From IMG/VR virus record IMGVR_UViG_3300009419_000011, positions 16,175-80,174 of that record: a stretch of DNA of 64,000 nt. One strand, given 5' to 3'. The stretch's first letter is position 1. The number at the start of each line of letters is the position of its first letter. Shown here one piece after another: positions 51,301-58,816 of the stretch. The notes beneath the pieces were generated by a model, which worked only from the letters and a program-made list of their open reading frames with translations, had not been told where the DNA came from and ran no database searches. The stretch is from a virus. The translations under genes and the position numbers were made by a program.

Positions 51301-54300
51301 ATTCATCTGTGTGAAGTCGTTAGCCAACATACTTCTATTACCAGCAGTGATTAAAGTAATCTCGCTTGGTAAAGGATGTGCCGGTGTTACAATAAACCCA
51401 GATTTAATTGTGGCCACATACGCTAGTCCAGTACCAAATGTTACATATGGATCTGAATTATACCCGCTACCTTCTGTGCTAATAGTAATACCAGTAATTG
51501 CACCATTACCGTCTACACTAGCCACTGTTGCGGCAGCATTTGTGCCACCGGAACTTGGGAAGTTGATAACTGTTCCGATTGCGTATCCGACGCCGCCGTC
51601 AATAATTTCGTAACCAGTAATTGCACCTGAACTATTTCTAGTCCAGCTGATTCGAGCACCACCGATAACAATATTTGGGCAACCTTCAGTTGTTCCAAAG
51701 GTGAACGAACCGTTTGCATATCCTGATCCCGGGAATGATATAGAAACACTGGCAACATTACCAGTCACTCCGATCACCGCAGTACCAGTTGCATTTAAGC
51801 CACCAGCTTGTGTTGGAGCACTGAATCTTACCGGAACAGTTCCTGCATTGGCTTTAAATCCTGTAGCAATATTTCCTGCATTAGTAATAGAAGCAATACC
51901 GCCTGGACGTAACGGATTTAGGTTTAAACTACCAGTACCATTTGTTGGATTAAAGTTACTGACAAAGCTGACTTCGTATGTAACACCGCTGTGAACAAAG
52001 AAGCAAGGAACTTGCGGACGTATAAATCCTTCACCGGGCACAACACTTGGACGACCAATGCTGCCAGTAGTTAATGCTGAATTAATTTTTACTGGGTAGC
52101 CTGTACCTGTTGCAGTCGTAATGCTAGCAGGAGTCATTTTAGTATTGCCGGAGAATCCGTCAATAAACATACCGCCTGCAAATACGTGTCTGTTTTTGCT
52201 CTTAGAGAAACTAGAAGCAGTTTGGGTATATGGAGACTTAGCAAGAATTTGACCGTCTGGGTCAAGTACCTTCATGAAGCCGCCATGTCCTTGACAACTA
52301 ATATATCGATTAATGGTTGCATCGTTCATTAAGAACACATCCATCTGGTCGTTATACTTAGGAGGGTTAAATGCCGGATCGTTGTTAACGATGCGTGAGC
52401 AGGCCTGCACTAAGTCTGCTAAGATAGCATCGGACCCACTACTGACTAATGTTCCGCCAACTGGATCAGTAAACACTTGGTCTTCAACTGTTTGATAAGA
52501 AGTAACAGGTTGTTGATTCTTAATAATACGTTGACCAATTGTGTTAATATGATTAATAACTGCAACAGTTGCTGTAATTGCAGTAGTTACATAACTGTCA
52601 CCAGCATTGATGGTGCGATTATCACCACCGTTAATTAAGTCATAGGCAATTGAATCGATAACAAATCCTATGTCTTTATTGAACTTAGTTTCGTCAAATA
52701 CATAGCTAGGATATATTGTATCTAAGAACCCAACACATTCTGCTTTAATAAATTCTTTGTTGAGTAATAAAATATCACCAGCATTGTTATAACCACCACT
52801 GTTAGTTTGTGTAGTTAATGTATTAACTGGACGGCTAGCATCTCTTAGATAATGATATCCGTATTTGTACGGCTCGTATATATGCCAATCACCGTAAGCA
52901 ATGGTGTTACCTACTGTATAATTGTACGCACTCTTTTCAAAATTAACTTCGTTCTGTGCTAGAGAAACTGCAAAAGTATTGCTGCTTACTGCTCGAACTT
53001 CACCTTGTGCAGAAACAGTACCACTGGTTTTGAAAATCTTTCCTATCCAATTAGTACTAACAACTCCTGCATCTACAGTAACAGTGACAGTTTTTGTAAC
53101 TGGGTCATTATCAGTTGAGCTAATAGTAACGCCTGCTGCACCTGCATAATCAGTCGCAGTGTTTAATTGTGTTACAATAATTCCGTCAATCTGTGCATCT
53201 CTAAAGAAATATGTGTTAGCCCACTTAGAACTACTGATACCAGGAAGTCTTGTTCCAACTAATGGTGCTGGCTTGATAACACTTCGGCGGAATTCATCAC
53301 CACGGATAGAACAGTTTTCTGGAACCTTAATCGGGTATTGATCGTTGTGCTCACCTGACTCTACCATAATGGTAGATTGATTTTTGTTCTGTTTTTGACC
53401 CCACTGTAACTCTTCATTTAATTCAAAGTCGGCAGCATAAACATGCCACTTATCATAGTCAACAACATCTCCGTCTTGAAGCCCTAAACCATCTTTAAAC
53501 TCGACTACAATAGTATCTCTTACGTTTTGATCATCATCTAGTTCTTGGATGATTCTACTGATATATCCGTAGCTTTTAACTCCGTAGCTAGCGTCAGTAA
53601 TAACAAATTTATAACCAATCCAGAAATCTGGAATATCAATGCTATCTGCAACGTCTAATAAGAACGCACATTCTGTAATAGCACCACCAGATGTTACATA
53701 TGCATTGTAGCTAAACGGTTCTGGCTCAACAGCCATACGATACGGTTTAGCGTAATCAACTGGGGTAATGTCATAATATTCGTAACCGTTTACATCGTCA
53801 AGAGTAATAGCTTCAACTAGACCAATTGCTTCGCTACTTGCACCAATGATGTAGTTTCCTGGGAAAATGCTTTTATTGATAAATGGGTCTGATCCAATAT
53901 TAAAACTAGCCGGATCTAATGTTAATCTTAAACGGATTCCAAAAGAGCTAGTGTCTAACAGTGTACTAGGTGCAATAGAAGTAACAACAGGATTTGCTAC
54001 GCCGTTACTCATTGAAATAGTTTTTTGGTAAGGTCCTAGTACAATTTGGCTCGCTGCAATAAACTGTTCTGCTGCTGCTGCGGCACGATTAACTGTTTTA
54101 AATGCATATGCAAATGCACGACCTCTCTTATAGCTAGGTAAAGAATATTGATGGTCGTCTCCACTTAAACTTACAAAGAAGTTCTGTCGACTTGCAAAAC
54201 CACTGTTATCAACTAGTTCGTCGACATATGCTTTGTTAACAATGTGTGTAGAACTTGTAGGGCTTGCTAACAATGCTACATTGTCTCGAATGGTGCTTAA

Positions 54301-54807
54301 CCCGTTATAAATGCTTTCACTAACACTGGTATTATCGTATCTAGTAATACCGTCGCGATTAACAAAGTTCTCAAACACCCATTTACGACTAACTGCATCC
54401 CAGTCTGCATGTGGGCCTGTGTTGTCCATGTTAATAATACTGAAGGCATTTTCACCGCTGATATCTGCTGCCAGTGTCGGATTCTTATCACTTGATAAGC
54501 TAGATGCGGTATTAATGATTCTAATTTCAGTTGAGCTTGTAACAAAATCAATGTTGATACCTGTGCCAGCTACTAAAATTTTATTAAGGAATTTATTACC
54601 TTCTGCGTTAACTTGTAAAATAGCATTGGGTCTTAATGTGCTAGGAGCTTCCTTGAGTCTTAAAAAGCTGAATCCGGCACCAAAACCCAACAATGTATAG
54701 ATGTCTGTGAAGTTAGAGTTAACTTTCTGAAAAGCTGCATAGACGCTGTCGCCTGTTCCATCGTTTGGCTCGCTACCGATATTGATGATCTGTTGATTTA
54801 GTGGCAT
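48340..54807 (-). CDS. very large baseplate or fibre protein, 2155 aa
   Basis: The N-terminus (IINIGSEPNDGTGDSVYAAF) carries the anchor module. The body holds long beta-helix-like Gly/Thr/Ser stretches, for example around residues 900-1080 with repeated GSGYNSDPYVTFGTG-type units, and a pectate-lyase-like segment with NCSIRGDEFRRSVI. The C-terminus has YAKYGDLAEKYLPDAHYEPG, LTGRVPCKVVGKVRKGD and GKALEDYDGQTIGVIEVVVG, a domain common at the ends of cyanophage fibre proteins. It is the longest gene here and follows a late octamer. Confidence 0.85.
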   Translation of the reverse strand: MPLNQQIINIGSEPNDGTGDSVYAAFQKVNSNFTDIYTLLGFGAGFSFLRLKEAPSTLRPNAILQVNAEGNKFLNKILVAGTGINIDFVTSSTEIRIINTASSLSSDKNPTLAADISGENAFSIINMDNTGPHADWDAVSRKWVFENFVNRDGITRYDNTSVSESIYNGLSTIRDNVALLASPTSSTHIVNKAYVDELVDNSGFASRQNFFVSLSGDDHQYSLPSYKRGRAFAYAFKTVNRAAAAAEQFIAASQIVLGPYQKTISMSNGVANPVVTSIAPSTLLDTSSFGIRLRLTLDPASFNIGSDPFINKSIFPGNYIIGASSEAIGLVEAITLDDVNGYEYYDITPVDYAKPYRMAVEPEPFSYNAYVTSGGAITECAFLLDVADSIDIPDFWIGYKFVITDASYGVKSYGYISRIIQELDDDQNVRDTIVVEFKDGLGLQDGDVVDYDKWHVYAADFELNEELQWGQKQNKNQSTIMVESGEHNDQYPIKVPENCSIRGDEFRRSVIKPAPLVGTRLPGISSSKWANTYFFRDAQIDGIIVTQLNTATDYAGAAGVTISSTDNDPVTKTVTVTVDAGVVSTNWIGKIFKTSGTVSAQGEVRAVSSNTFAVSLAQNEVNFEKSAYNYTVGNTIAYGDWHIYEPYKYGYHYLRDASRPVNTLTTQTNSGGYNNAGDILLLNKEFIKAECVGFLDTIYPSYVFDETKFNKDIGFVIDSIAYDLINGGDNRTINAGDSYVTTAITATVAVINHINTIGQRIIKNQQPVTSYQTVEDQVFTDPVGGTLVSSGSDAILADLVQACSRIVNNDPAFNPPKYNDQMDVFLMNDATINRYISCQGHGGFMKVLDPDGQILAKSPYTQTASSFSKSKNRHVFAGGMFIDGFSGNTKMTPASITTATGTGYPVKINSALTTGSIGRPSVVPGEGFIRPQVPCFFVHSGVTYEVSFVSNFNPTNGTGSLNLNPLRPGGIASITNAGNIATGFKANAGTVPVRFSAPTQAGGLNATGTAVIGVTGNVASVSISFPGSGYANGSFTFGTTEGCPNIVIGGARISWTRNSSGAITGYEIIDGGVGYAIGTVINFPSSGGTNAAATVASVDGNGAITGITISTEGSGYNSDPYVTFGTGLAYVATIKSGFIVTPAHPLPSEITLITAGNRSMLANDFTQMNDLGYGIFATNGGLVENVSMFTYYCYSAYYSLNGAQCRSIAGSTSYGLNGLKSEGSDPTEVPIAVRNKRATSQIATITAAGTYTNKAEDATLYVTGLSYAPIAQSQLEVNHSGTVVLYNVKSAVQDTFDSTVYSLSLDDGQGQGLRAAIANGEKATLRVYYNQELLDVNAATLSRPSTVLTLDEDPTYVYRILKYTDLGGDTALAESDTPYNYINLTPWTESNGLYRQGLGTLTITSGGAGFGSTTTNYTATIPAPSTAGTASVNGTATDTDLITISGASGTIMIGSRVTLTSGGTDPNGAATYVTWVNSSSTQVRVDRTWTWTNGTGLTFSGTQAVGYGKANSSGQIFKVILTNQGAGYAGTSVRNITITGGSATATVTAYPDGETGNNRIKVVDIDAEDQARIGAGLTASTPYYFVFGHAGNLYKITDYINSDETYNEWGEIVVERVSDGSALQHQVLSTALKAGITANQAGDITVRISTMRVTGHDMLNVGTGGYADSKYPNDLYGPPNNPPDAALETQEVGKGRVYYATTDQDGNFKVGKFFSVDQGRGTVSISAPISLTNVDGISFKRGQTLVQVFSVDGTMGGNSNNSVPTERAIQTYVNSRLGLNRNNTTAGVSPIGNGFLDRGGVLEMLDTIKMGDNRIVNMADPVADKDATNKRWTELNYVNTSGDTMVGTLVTQKLEPSANLTYDIGENGKRYVNVYANRFQGTATTAQSLDAAVTIQLSGDVTGTASFSGSAGINIATTISANSVALGTDTAGDYVATGATSGYGLSGSTTGETQTFTVTSNGTSSNSASTLVFRDGSGNFNAGTVTATFSGNITGTPTVPSITKSGTNGVGDIGQSDNLFGTVYGTAYYAKYGDLAEKYLPDAHYEPGTVMVFGGAKEVTAAVEFMDRRIAGVVATNPAFKMNAELEGGIFIALTGRVPCKVVGKVRKGDMLISSGAPGVATAEKNPAMGSVIGKALEDYDGQTIGVIEVVVGRI

Positions 54808-54828
54808 AATTTCCTCTGTACTACACCA

Positions 54829-54836
54829 TATTTATT
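54829..54836 (-). promoter_or_regulatory. AATAAATA late-promoter motif
   Basis: Minus-strand AATAAATA, 21 bases before ATG 54807. A TTGACA lies a little further upstream (54852-54847) without a matching -10, so the late motif is the better candidate for the fibre operon. Confidence 0.6.
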
Positions 54837-54927
54837 CTGGTAAAATTCTGTCAAAATAACAGCAGGTAGTATTCTACAAGTATTTATTTTAAGTTACTCA
54901 AAGGGTGTTAAATGAAATTCCTGTAAT

Positions 54928-54935
54928 AGTAAATA
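54928..54935 (+). promoter_or_regulatory. AGTAAATA late-like motif
   Basis: Plus-strand AGTAAATA 33 bases before ATG 54969, the same octamer and distance as upstream of phoH. Confidence 0.4.
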
Positions 54936-54968
54936 AAGTATCGAGTTAATACTTTTAAGGAGATATCG

Positions 54969-55313
54969 ATGTTTAAAGCAATTAAAGAATTCTTCCTAGG
55001 CAAGCCAGTTGAAACACCGGCAGCACCCAAGGTTGAAGAAACAAAGCCTGTACAGGCAAATGATGTGCCACTGCAACCAGTTGTTGAAGAAGTTCAACCG
55101 GTAGTAGAGGCAAAGGTTGATCCGGTATCAGTCGCATTGGATTTAGAACCAATGGATTTTGCAACCGCTACTACTCCGGTAACTGCTAAGAAGCCACGTA
55201 AACCACGTGCTCCTAAAGCTGTGGTTGCAACTCCGGCAAAAGCAACAAAACCTAAAGCAGAAAAAGCTGCACCAAAAAAGGTAGCAGCAATTAAAGTAAA
55301 GAAGGTAAAATAA
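54969..55313 (+). CDS. small protein with histone-H1-like basic tail, 114 aa
   Basis: The first 13 residues MFKAIKEFFLGKP are amphipathic. Residues 14-70 are acidic, Pro/Val/Glu-rich and disordered. Residues 72-114 are Lys/Ala/Pro-rich (TAKKPRKPRAPKAVVATPAK), like bacterial or eukaryotic histone H1 tails. A strong AAGGAG precedes the ATG. DNA binding is inferred from the tail. A bidirectional terminator follows directly. Confidence 0.75.
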   Translation: MFKAIKEFFLGKPVETPAAPKVEETKPVQANDVPLQPVVEEVQPVVEAKVDPVSVALDLEPMDFATATTPVTAKKPRKPRAPKAVVATPAKATKPKAEKAAPKKVAAIKVKKVK

Positions 55314-55335
55314 AAAGGGCTCTTAGAGCCCTTTT
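55313..55335. terminator. bidirectional intrinsic terminator
   Basis: Perfect 10-bp stem AAAAGGGCTC / GAGCCCTTTT with a TTA loop, flanked by A and T runs, between the convergent genes ending at 55313 and 55335. Confidence 0.92.
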
Positions 55336-56351
55336 TATTTGGTTAAACTATATTCGTATAGTGCCTTAGAGGCTAAGTTTTTAGCTTTAGACTCACACAT
55401 AATATCAAAGTCTTTCCTGAAAGTTAAGGCCCAATCATTAACTGACTTGTTCCAATAGAAGTTACTGTGTGCTCTCATTTTCTGTTTTTTGTAACCGTTT
55501 TCTAGCAACAATGCATGATCAGGTAACGTAATTGGACAATGACCTACTAGCACATCTTCCCTGCTAACACTATAATGAATAACAGGGCGAACACCACGCC
55601 ATGATTCGATTACACGCTTACATCTATCGTCGGTGGCTTGAATGTACTCTCCTGTACGGATCCAGTGATGGTGTATATCAAGTACGAGGGCACAATGTTT
55701 TGCGAGTTCGATGCTCGAGTCGATGCCCCAGCAGTTTTCGTCGTTTTCGATTGTGATGCAGTTTCTTGCTTCTGGGGATAACTTTCCCAATGCGTCAATG
55801 ATGCCTTCGGGACCGCGTTTACCCGAGATGTGAACATTGATTTTAAGATCTTGGAAGGTCTTACCGAATCCCATCCAGCGGGCCATATCCACATGATATT
55901 CAAACTCCTCAATTGAACGTTCTACAATGCCGGGATTTTCACTAGCCAGCACAGTGAACTGACCAGGATGAAATGACAAGCGAACGTTATTAGTGCGAGC
56001 CAAAGCACCCACTTGGGCGAAGTGCTTTTCCGCATAAGCACGAACGTCTGGTAGACGCCAAAAGTAGCTATAATCAGGCTGGGTATAGACAGGAAGTATA
56101 TCACTGCTAATACGAACCATTCGTAGAGATTCATCTAATGTACCTACTTTTTCTACCAGCTTACGGACAGCTTCAATATTACCTTTCATCAGGTCCCACA
56201 GCTTTTCCTCTGCAACTAATTGGCTTTGACGTTTAAGCCAAGCCACAGTAGTAGATCCTGTGTTATATTGTTTAGCATCATCAGTAGATTTAATACCGTC
56301 AACTTGACCAGCATGATCAATCCACTTGCAGGCAAAGCCTATTTTACCCAT
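55335..56351 (-). CDS. uvsE: UV damage endonuclease UvdE/UvsE
   Basis: 338 residues from ATG 56351 (MGKIGFACKW). This start overlaps the upstream stop by eight bases; a longer frame to 56387 would start inside the upstream gene. The TIM-barrel metal site is seen in RLSFHPGQFTVL, ITIENDENCWGI, VLDIHHHWI and HYSVSRED. The enzyme nicks 5' of UV photoproducts and starts an alternative excision repair. Common in phages of sunlit water. Confidence 0.93.
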   Translation of the reverse strand: MGKIGFACKWIDHAGQVDGIKSTDDAKQYNTGSTTVAWLKRQSQLVAEEKLWDLMKGNIEAVRKLVEKVGTLDESLRMVRISSDILPVYTQPDYSYFWRLPDVRAYAEKHFAQVGALARTNNVRLSFHPGQFTVLASENPGIVERSIEEFEYHVDMARWMGFGKTFQDLKINVHISGKRGPEGIIDALGKLSPEARNCITIENDENCWGIDSSIELAKHCALVLDIHHHWIRTGEYIQATDDRCKRVIESWRGVRPVIHYSVSREDVLVGHCPITLPDHALLLENGYKKQKMRAHSNFYWNKSVNDWALTFRKDFDIMCESKAKNLASKALYEYSLTK

Positions 56352-56520
56352 TATCTTCTTTCTTAGTAAGAGTCCAAGATCCGTCATTGTTATCGTGCCA
56401 ATTTAGCACATCTCCAAAATCCCAACCTACTTGTGCTAGCATGTCGGGAGTAAAGGGCAAAATTAGATCTCCTGTTTTAGGATCTTCTTCAAGTGTCACT
56501 GTCCAGCGTTTTTGTTCCAT
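56344..56520 (-). CDS. small conserved protein, AbrB-like pattern, 58 aa
   Basis: ATG 56520 to TAA 56344. Sequence MEQKRWTVTLEEDPKTGDLI then LPFTPDMLAQVGWDFGDVLNW resembles the beta-hairpin pattern (LPxxxLxxxGWxxGDxLxW) of AbrB/MazE-type swapped-hairpin proteins, and close relatives are widespread in T4-like phages. Overlaps neighbours on both sides. Confidence 0.75.
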   Translation of the reverse strand: MEQKRWTVTLEEDPKTGDLILPFTPDMLAQVGWDFGDVLNWHDNNDGSWTLTKKEDNG

Positions 56521-56803
56521 GATCTATAATTTTAACGGTTATTACACGCATAGTCTTGAAACTACGCCATTCTTGTTTGTCTGTATCAAAAACCGGAATG
56601 GTTTCTAAATCTAGCAGACGGGTTTGATGATGTTCGCGAATTGCTTCACTAGGCATCCAATCTTTATGAAGAGTACACTTCATAACTCGATGTTCCCCAC
56701 TTACTTTAGTAAACTCAACTTCGCAGACGCCTTGGTAGAGGATGTCTTTGATAACTTGATACTGTGTTTCTACAGGGTTAGATGTACCAGCAAAATCAAT
56801 CAT
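56489..56803 (-). CDS. conserved phage SH3-like protein, 104 aa
   Basis: VCEVEFTKVSGEHRVMKCTL (33-52) followed by HKDWMPSEA and QEWRSFKTMRVITVKII is the pattern of small DUF2693-like phage proteins of SH3-barrel type. Possible nucleic-acid or transcription link is inferred from family resemblance only. It overlaps the membrane protein by four bases. Confidence 0.72.
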   Translation of the reverse strand: MIDFAGTSNPVETQYQVIKDILYQGVCEVEFTKVSGEHRVMKCTLHKDWMPSEAIREHHQTRLLDLETIPVFDTDKQEWRSFKTMRVITVKIIDHGTKTLDSDT

Positions 56804-56976
56804 AGACGAATCTTAATAAGTTTATAGTTGACGTAGGCAAGGAAGAAATCAACAACTGCCCAGATGTATCTGCCCTCAGCAAGGGCATCAATACCAGCAA
56901 AGCTCAACCATCCAATGATAAACCAAGTAATTTGATCTTGGTTATGAATATACCAATTACGAAATGAATTCCACAT
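56800..56976 (-). CDS. small membrane protein, 58 aa
   Basis: ATG 56976 with AGGTG nearby, TGA at 56800 overlapping the next ATG. The protein begins MWNSFRNWYIHNQDQITWFI and has two hydrophobic stretches (about 16-29 and 37-48). It is first behind a full-consensus promoter. Function unknown. Confidence 0.75.
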   Translation of the reverse strand: MWNSFRNWYIHNQDQITWFIIGWLSFAGIDALAEGRYIWAVVDFFLAYVNYKLIKIRL

Positions 56977-57000
56977 AAAACACCTTTCTAATAATGTCTT

Positions 57001-57029
57001 ATTATACAGGAGTTATATCGAATTGTCAA
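57001..57029 (-). promoter_or_regulatory. perfect sigma-70 promoter
   Basis: TTGACA (57029-57024), 17-base spacer, TATAAT (57006-57001). The -35 lies in the last codons of dadA; it drives 56976 through uvsE. A short dyad TAATAA/TTATTA follows the -10. Confidence 0.88.
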
Positions 57030-58194
57030 TCAACTCTACTACTTGTTTTGCCGTTGCAGGACTCAAAGTCCAACCCAAATGTCCGTGTCCTGCATGATAG
57101 AAAATGTTGCTGATCTTTTTACTTTGTCGTATAACTGGCATCATATTTGGAGTCATTGGACGTAAACAGGCCCATTGTGTATAATCACGGGTGTCAATTT
57201 TAGGAAAGTTTGTATGTACCCAATCTAACAATGGCTGGATACGATCTCTGCGAATGTCATAGTTTTCACCTGTTAATTCAGCAGTACCTGCAACACGGAA
57301 ACGGTTACCCAATGTACTGGTAACAATCTTTGCCTGATCATCTAATAAACTTACTGTAGGCAAATATTTTTTATCAACATTATTGATTGTAATGCTGTAT
57401 CCTTTAACTGGATAAATGCCCAAGCTATCACCTATACTATTAGCTAACTGTTCAGAACCTACTCCTGCCGCAACTACCACTGCGTCATATTCATTTGAAA
57501 TAAATTCGAGCGTTGCAGGTTTACAGTTATAATAGAATATAACACCGTATTTCTTTTCTAATACATTTGATAATTTATAACAGAATTTGTGTATATCGCC
57601 AGTCCAATCATGCCATGTCCATGCACCGCCTACAATATCTTTAACATCAACAAGTGTTTTATCTAATGCCTTGGTCTGCATTGGACCTAGTATATCCCAC
57701 GCTACACCATTACTTTGATAGATAGATTGTGCTTGTTTAGCATGTTCAAAGTATGTATGATCTTTGTAAAAATGTAGGATTCCGCTAGGACTTTGGTCGT
57801 ATGATAACCCTTCTTCGATGCCCATTTCTTTATAAAGTTTACTGGCTTCTAAACCTAAACGAATAGTTTCTTTAGTGTTATTTTCGTAAGCACCGGTTGC
57901 AGTGTAATACAAAAACTTAGCCATCCACTTCCATTGTGCCCAATCTAGTCGGGGACGGATTAGCAGTGGTGCATCTTTTTTGAACATCCACTTGATGCCC
58001 TTCTTGACATTTCCCCAAGTGGTCCATACCTCGCTATTGCTAACAGAGACCTGCCCGCCATTGGCAAAGCTAGTCTTCATTGCAGGATAGCGTTCTGCTT
58101 CGTATACAGAAACGCTATATCCTTTCCGAGCAAGATAGTAAGCAGTAGTAAGTCCGGCAATACCTGCACCGATAACTGCTACTTTTTTGTTCAT
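57013..58194 (-). CDS. dadA: D-amino acid dehydrogenase-like FAD oxidoreductase
   Basis: 393 residues from ATG 58194, which overlaps the queD stop as ATGA. The N-terminal FAD motif KKVAVIGAGIAGLTTAYYLA (3-22) is intact, with YEAERYPAMKTSFANGGQVS next, close to bacterial DadA (E..PG....S..N.G.I). The C-terminal GHGHLGWTLSPATAKQVVEL closes the FAD site. The length fits DadA (about 430) with a slightly short C-terminus. It may oxidise D-alanine or another amino acid in an operon with queD; a purpose in infection is not evident. Confidence 0.88.
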   Translation of the reverse strand: MNKKVAVIGAGIAGLTTAYYLARKGYSVSVYEAERYPAMKTSFANGGQVSVSNSEVWTTWGNVKKGIKWMFKKDAPLLIRPRLDWAQWKWMAKFLYYTATGAYENNTKETIRLGLEASKLYKEMGIEEGLSYDQSPSGILHFYKDHTYFEHAKQAQSIYQSNGVAWDILGPMQTKALDKTLVDVKDIVGGAWTWHDWTGDIHKFCYKLSNVLEKKYGVIFYYNCKPATLEFISNEYDAVVVAAGVGSEQLANSIGDSLGIYPVKGYSITINNVDKKYLPTVSLLDDQAKIVTSTLGNRFRVAGTAELTGENYDIRRDRIQPLLDWVHTNFPKIDTRDYTQWACLRPMTPNMMPVIRQSKKISNIFYHAGHGHLGWTLSPATAKQVVELIDNSI

Positions 58195-58697
58195 GCAAAC
58201 AGATCCTCGTTCCACTCTCTATGGCCTTCTCGGAAAGCCATGTTGCTCTGTGTTTCACGCACTTCTACGCGATAACACCAAAGGCGTTTGCTTTCTGCAT
58301 CGCCCCACATGTCCGGAATGTAAACTCCGTTGACATACTTGTACAGCATATCGCTCAGTGCTTCACAGCCTAATGCTGGAAGGATAGTAAGTTTAGCCAA
58401 CTTACGGCGTTCCATTTCTTTGTAGAATTCAAGTTCTGGATCATCAGCGGCCACTAGGGTTGTATGATCAAATTGATCCTCTAAGATTTTTTTAAGTTCT
58501 TTTAGACCACCGTAGTCAGCCGCCCAATTACGAACGTCTAAGTCGTTGGTCCCAAAATAGAACTTCATTGAAAAACTGTAACCGTGATTCATGTTACAGT
58601 GACTATCAGCACGCCATTGGCGATACGCACACGGGAAGGCGTCGTGATATTCTTTTGTTGATGTGTACTTATATTGTACGGGTTGTAGATTTGCCAT
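58191..58697 (-). CDS. queD: QueD-like 6-carboxytetrahydropterin synthase
   Basis: 168 residues of the 6-pyruvoyl-tetrahydropterin synthase fold. FPCAYRQWRADSHCNMNHGY (21-40) corresponds to the zinc-site region, where canonical enzymes have FxAAH and CxxLHGHxY. Here two of these His are Tyr (Y25, Y40), leaving H33, C34 and H38. DHTTLVAADDP and GCEALSDMLYKY match the later active-site motifs. It would convert dihydroneopterin triphosphate from FolE into the QueE substrate. GGAG lies seven bases before the ATG. Confidence 0.82.
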   Translation of the reverse strand: MANLQPVQYKYTSTKEYHDAFPCAYRQWRADSHCNMNHGYSFSMKFYFGTNDLDVRNWAADYGGLKELKKILEDQFDHTTLVAADDPELEFYKEMERRKLAKLTILPALGCEALSDMLYKYVNGVYIPDMWGDAESKRLWCYRVEVRETQSNMAFREGHREWNEDLFA

Positions 58698-58728
58698 CTC
58701 TAGTCTCCTTTGTAAGGTAGCAAGTTTG

Positions 58729-58776
58729 ACGACATGCAGAATTTATAAAGCGGGGTGAAAGTCGTTAAAGACCGCT
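58729..58776 (-). promoter_or_regulatory. candidate pseudoknot leader of queD
   Basis: The leader begins with AGCGG pairing with CCGCT (58776-58772 with 58753-58749). The hairpin loop carries ACGAC (58765-58761), complementary to GTCGT downstream (58733-58729), which would form an H-type pseudoknot. The layout recalls preQ1 riboswitches, but the class consensus is not matched. Confidence 0.3.
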
Positions 58777-58783
58777 AGTAACT

Positions 58784-58812
58784 ATTATATAGGCAGATAT
58801 TTATTCTGTCAA
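58784..58812 (-). promoter_or_regulatory. perfect sigma-70 promoter of queD-dadA
   Basis: TTGACA (58812-58807), 17 bases, TATAAT (58789-58784). The spacer includes AATAAATA, a late-type octamer. The predicted transcript has a leader of about 80 bases. Confidence 0.88.
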
Positions 58813-58816
58813 GTAG

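Noticed and set aside
58698-58816. Possible tRNA gene in the 120-base gap
   Set aside because: No cloverleaf or T-loop consensus on either strand; the gap is explained by promoter and leader.
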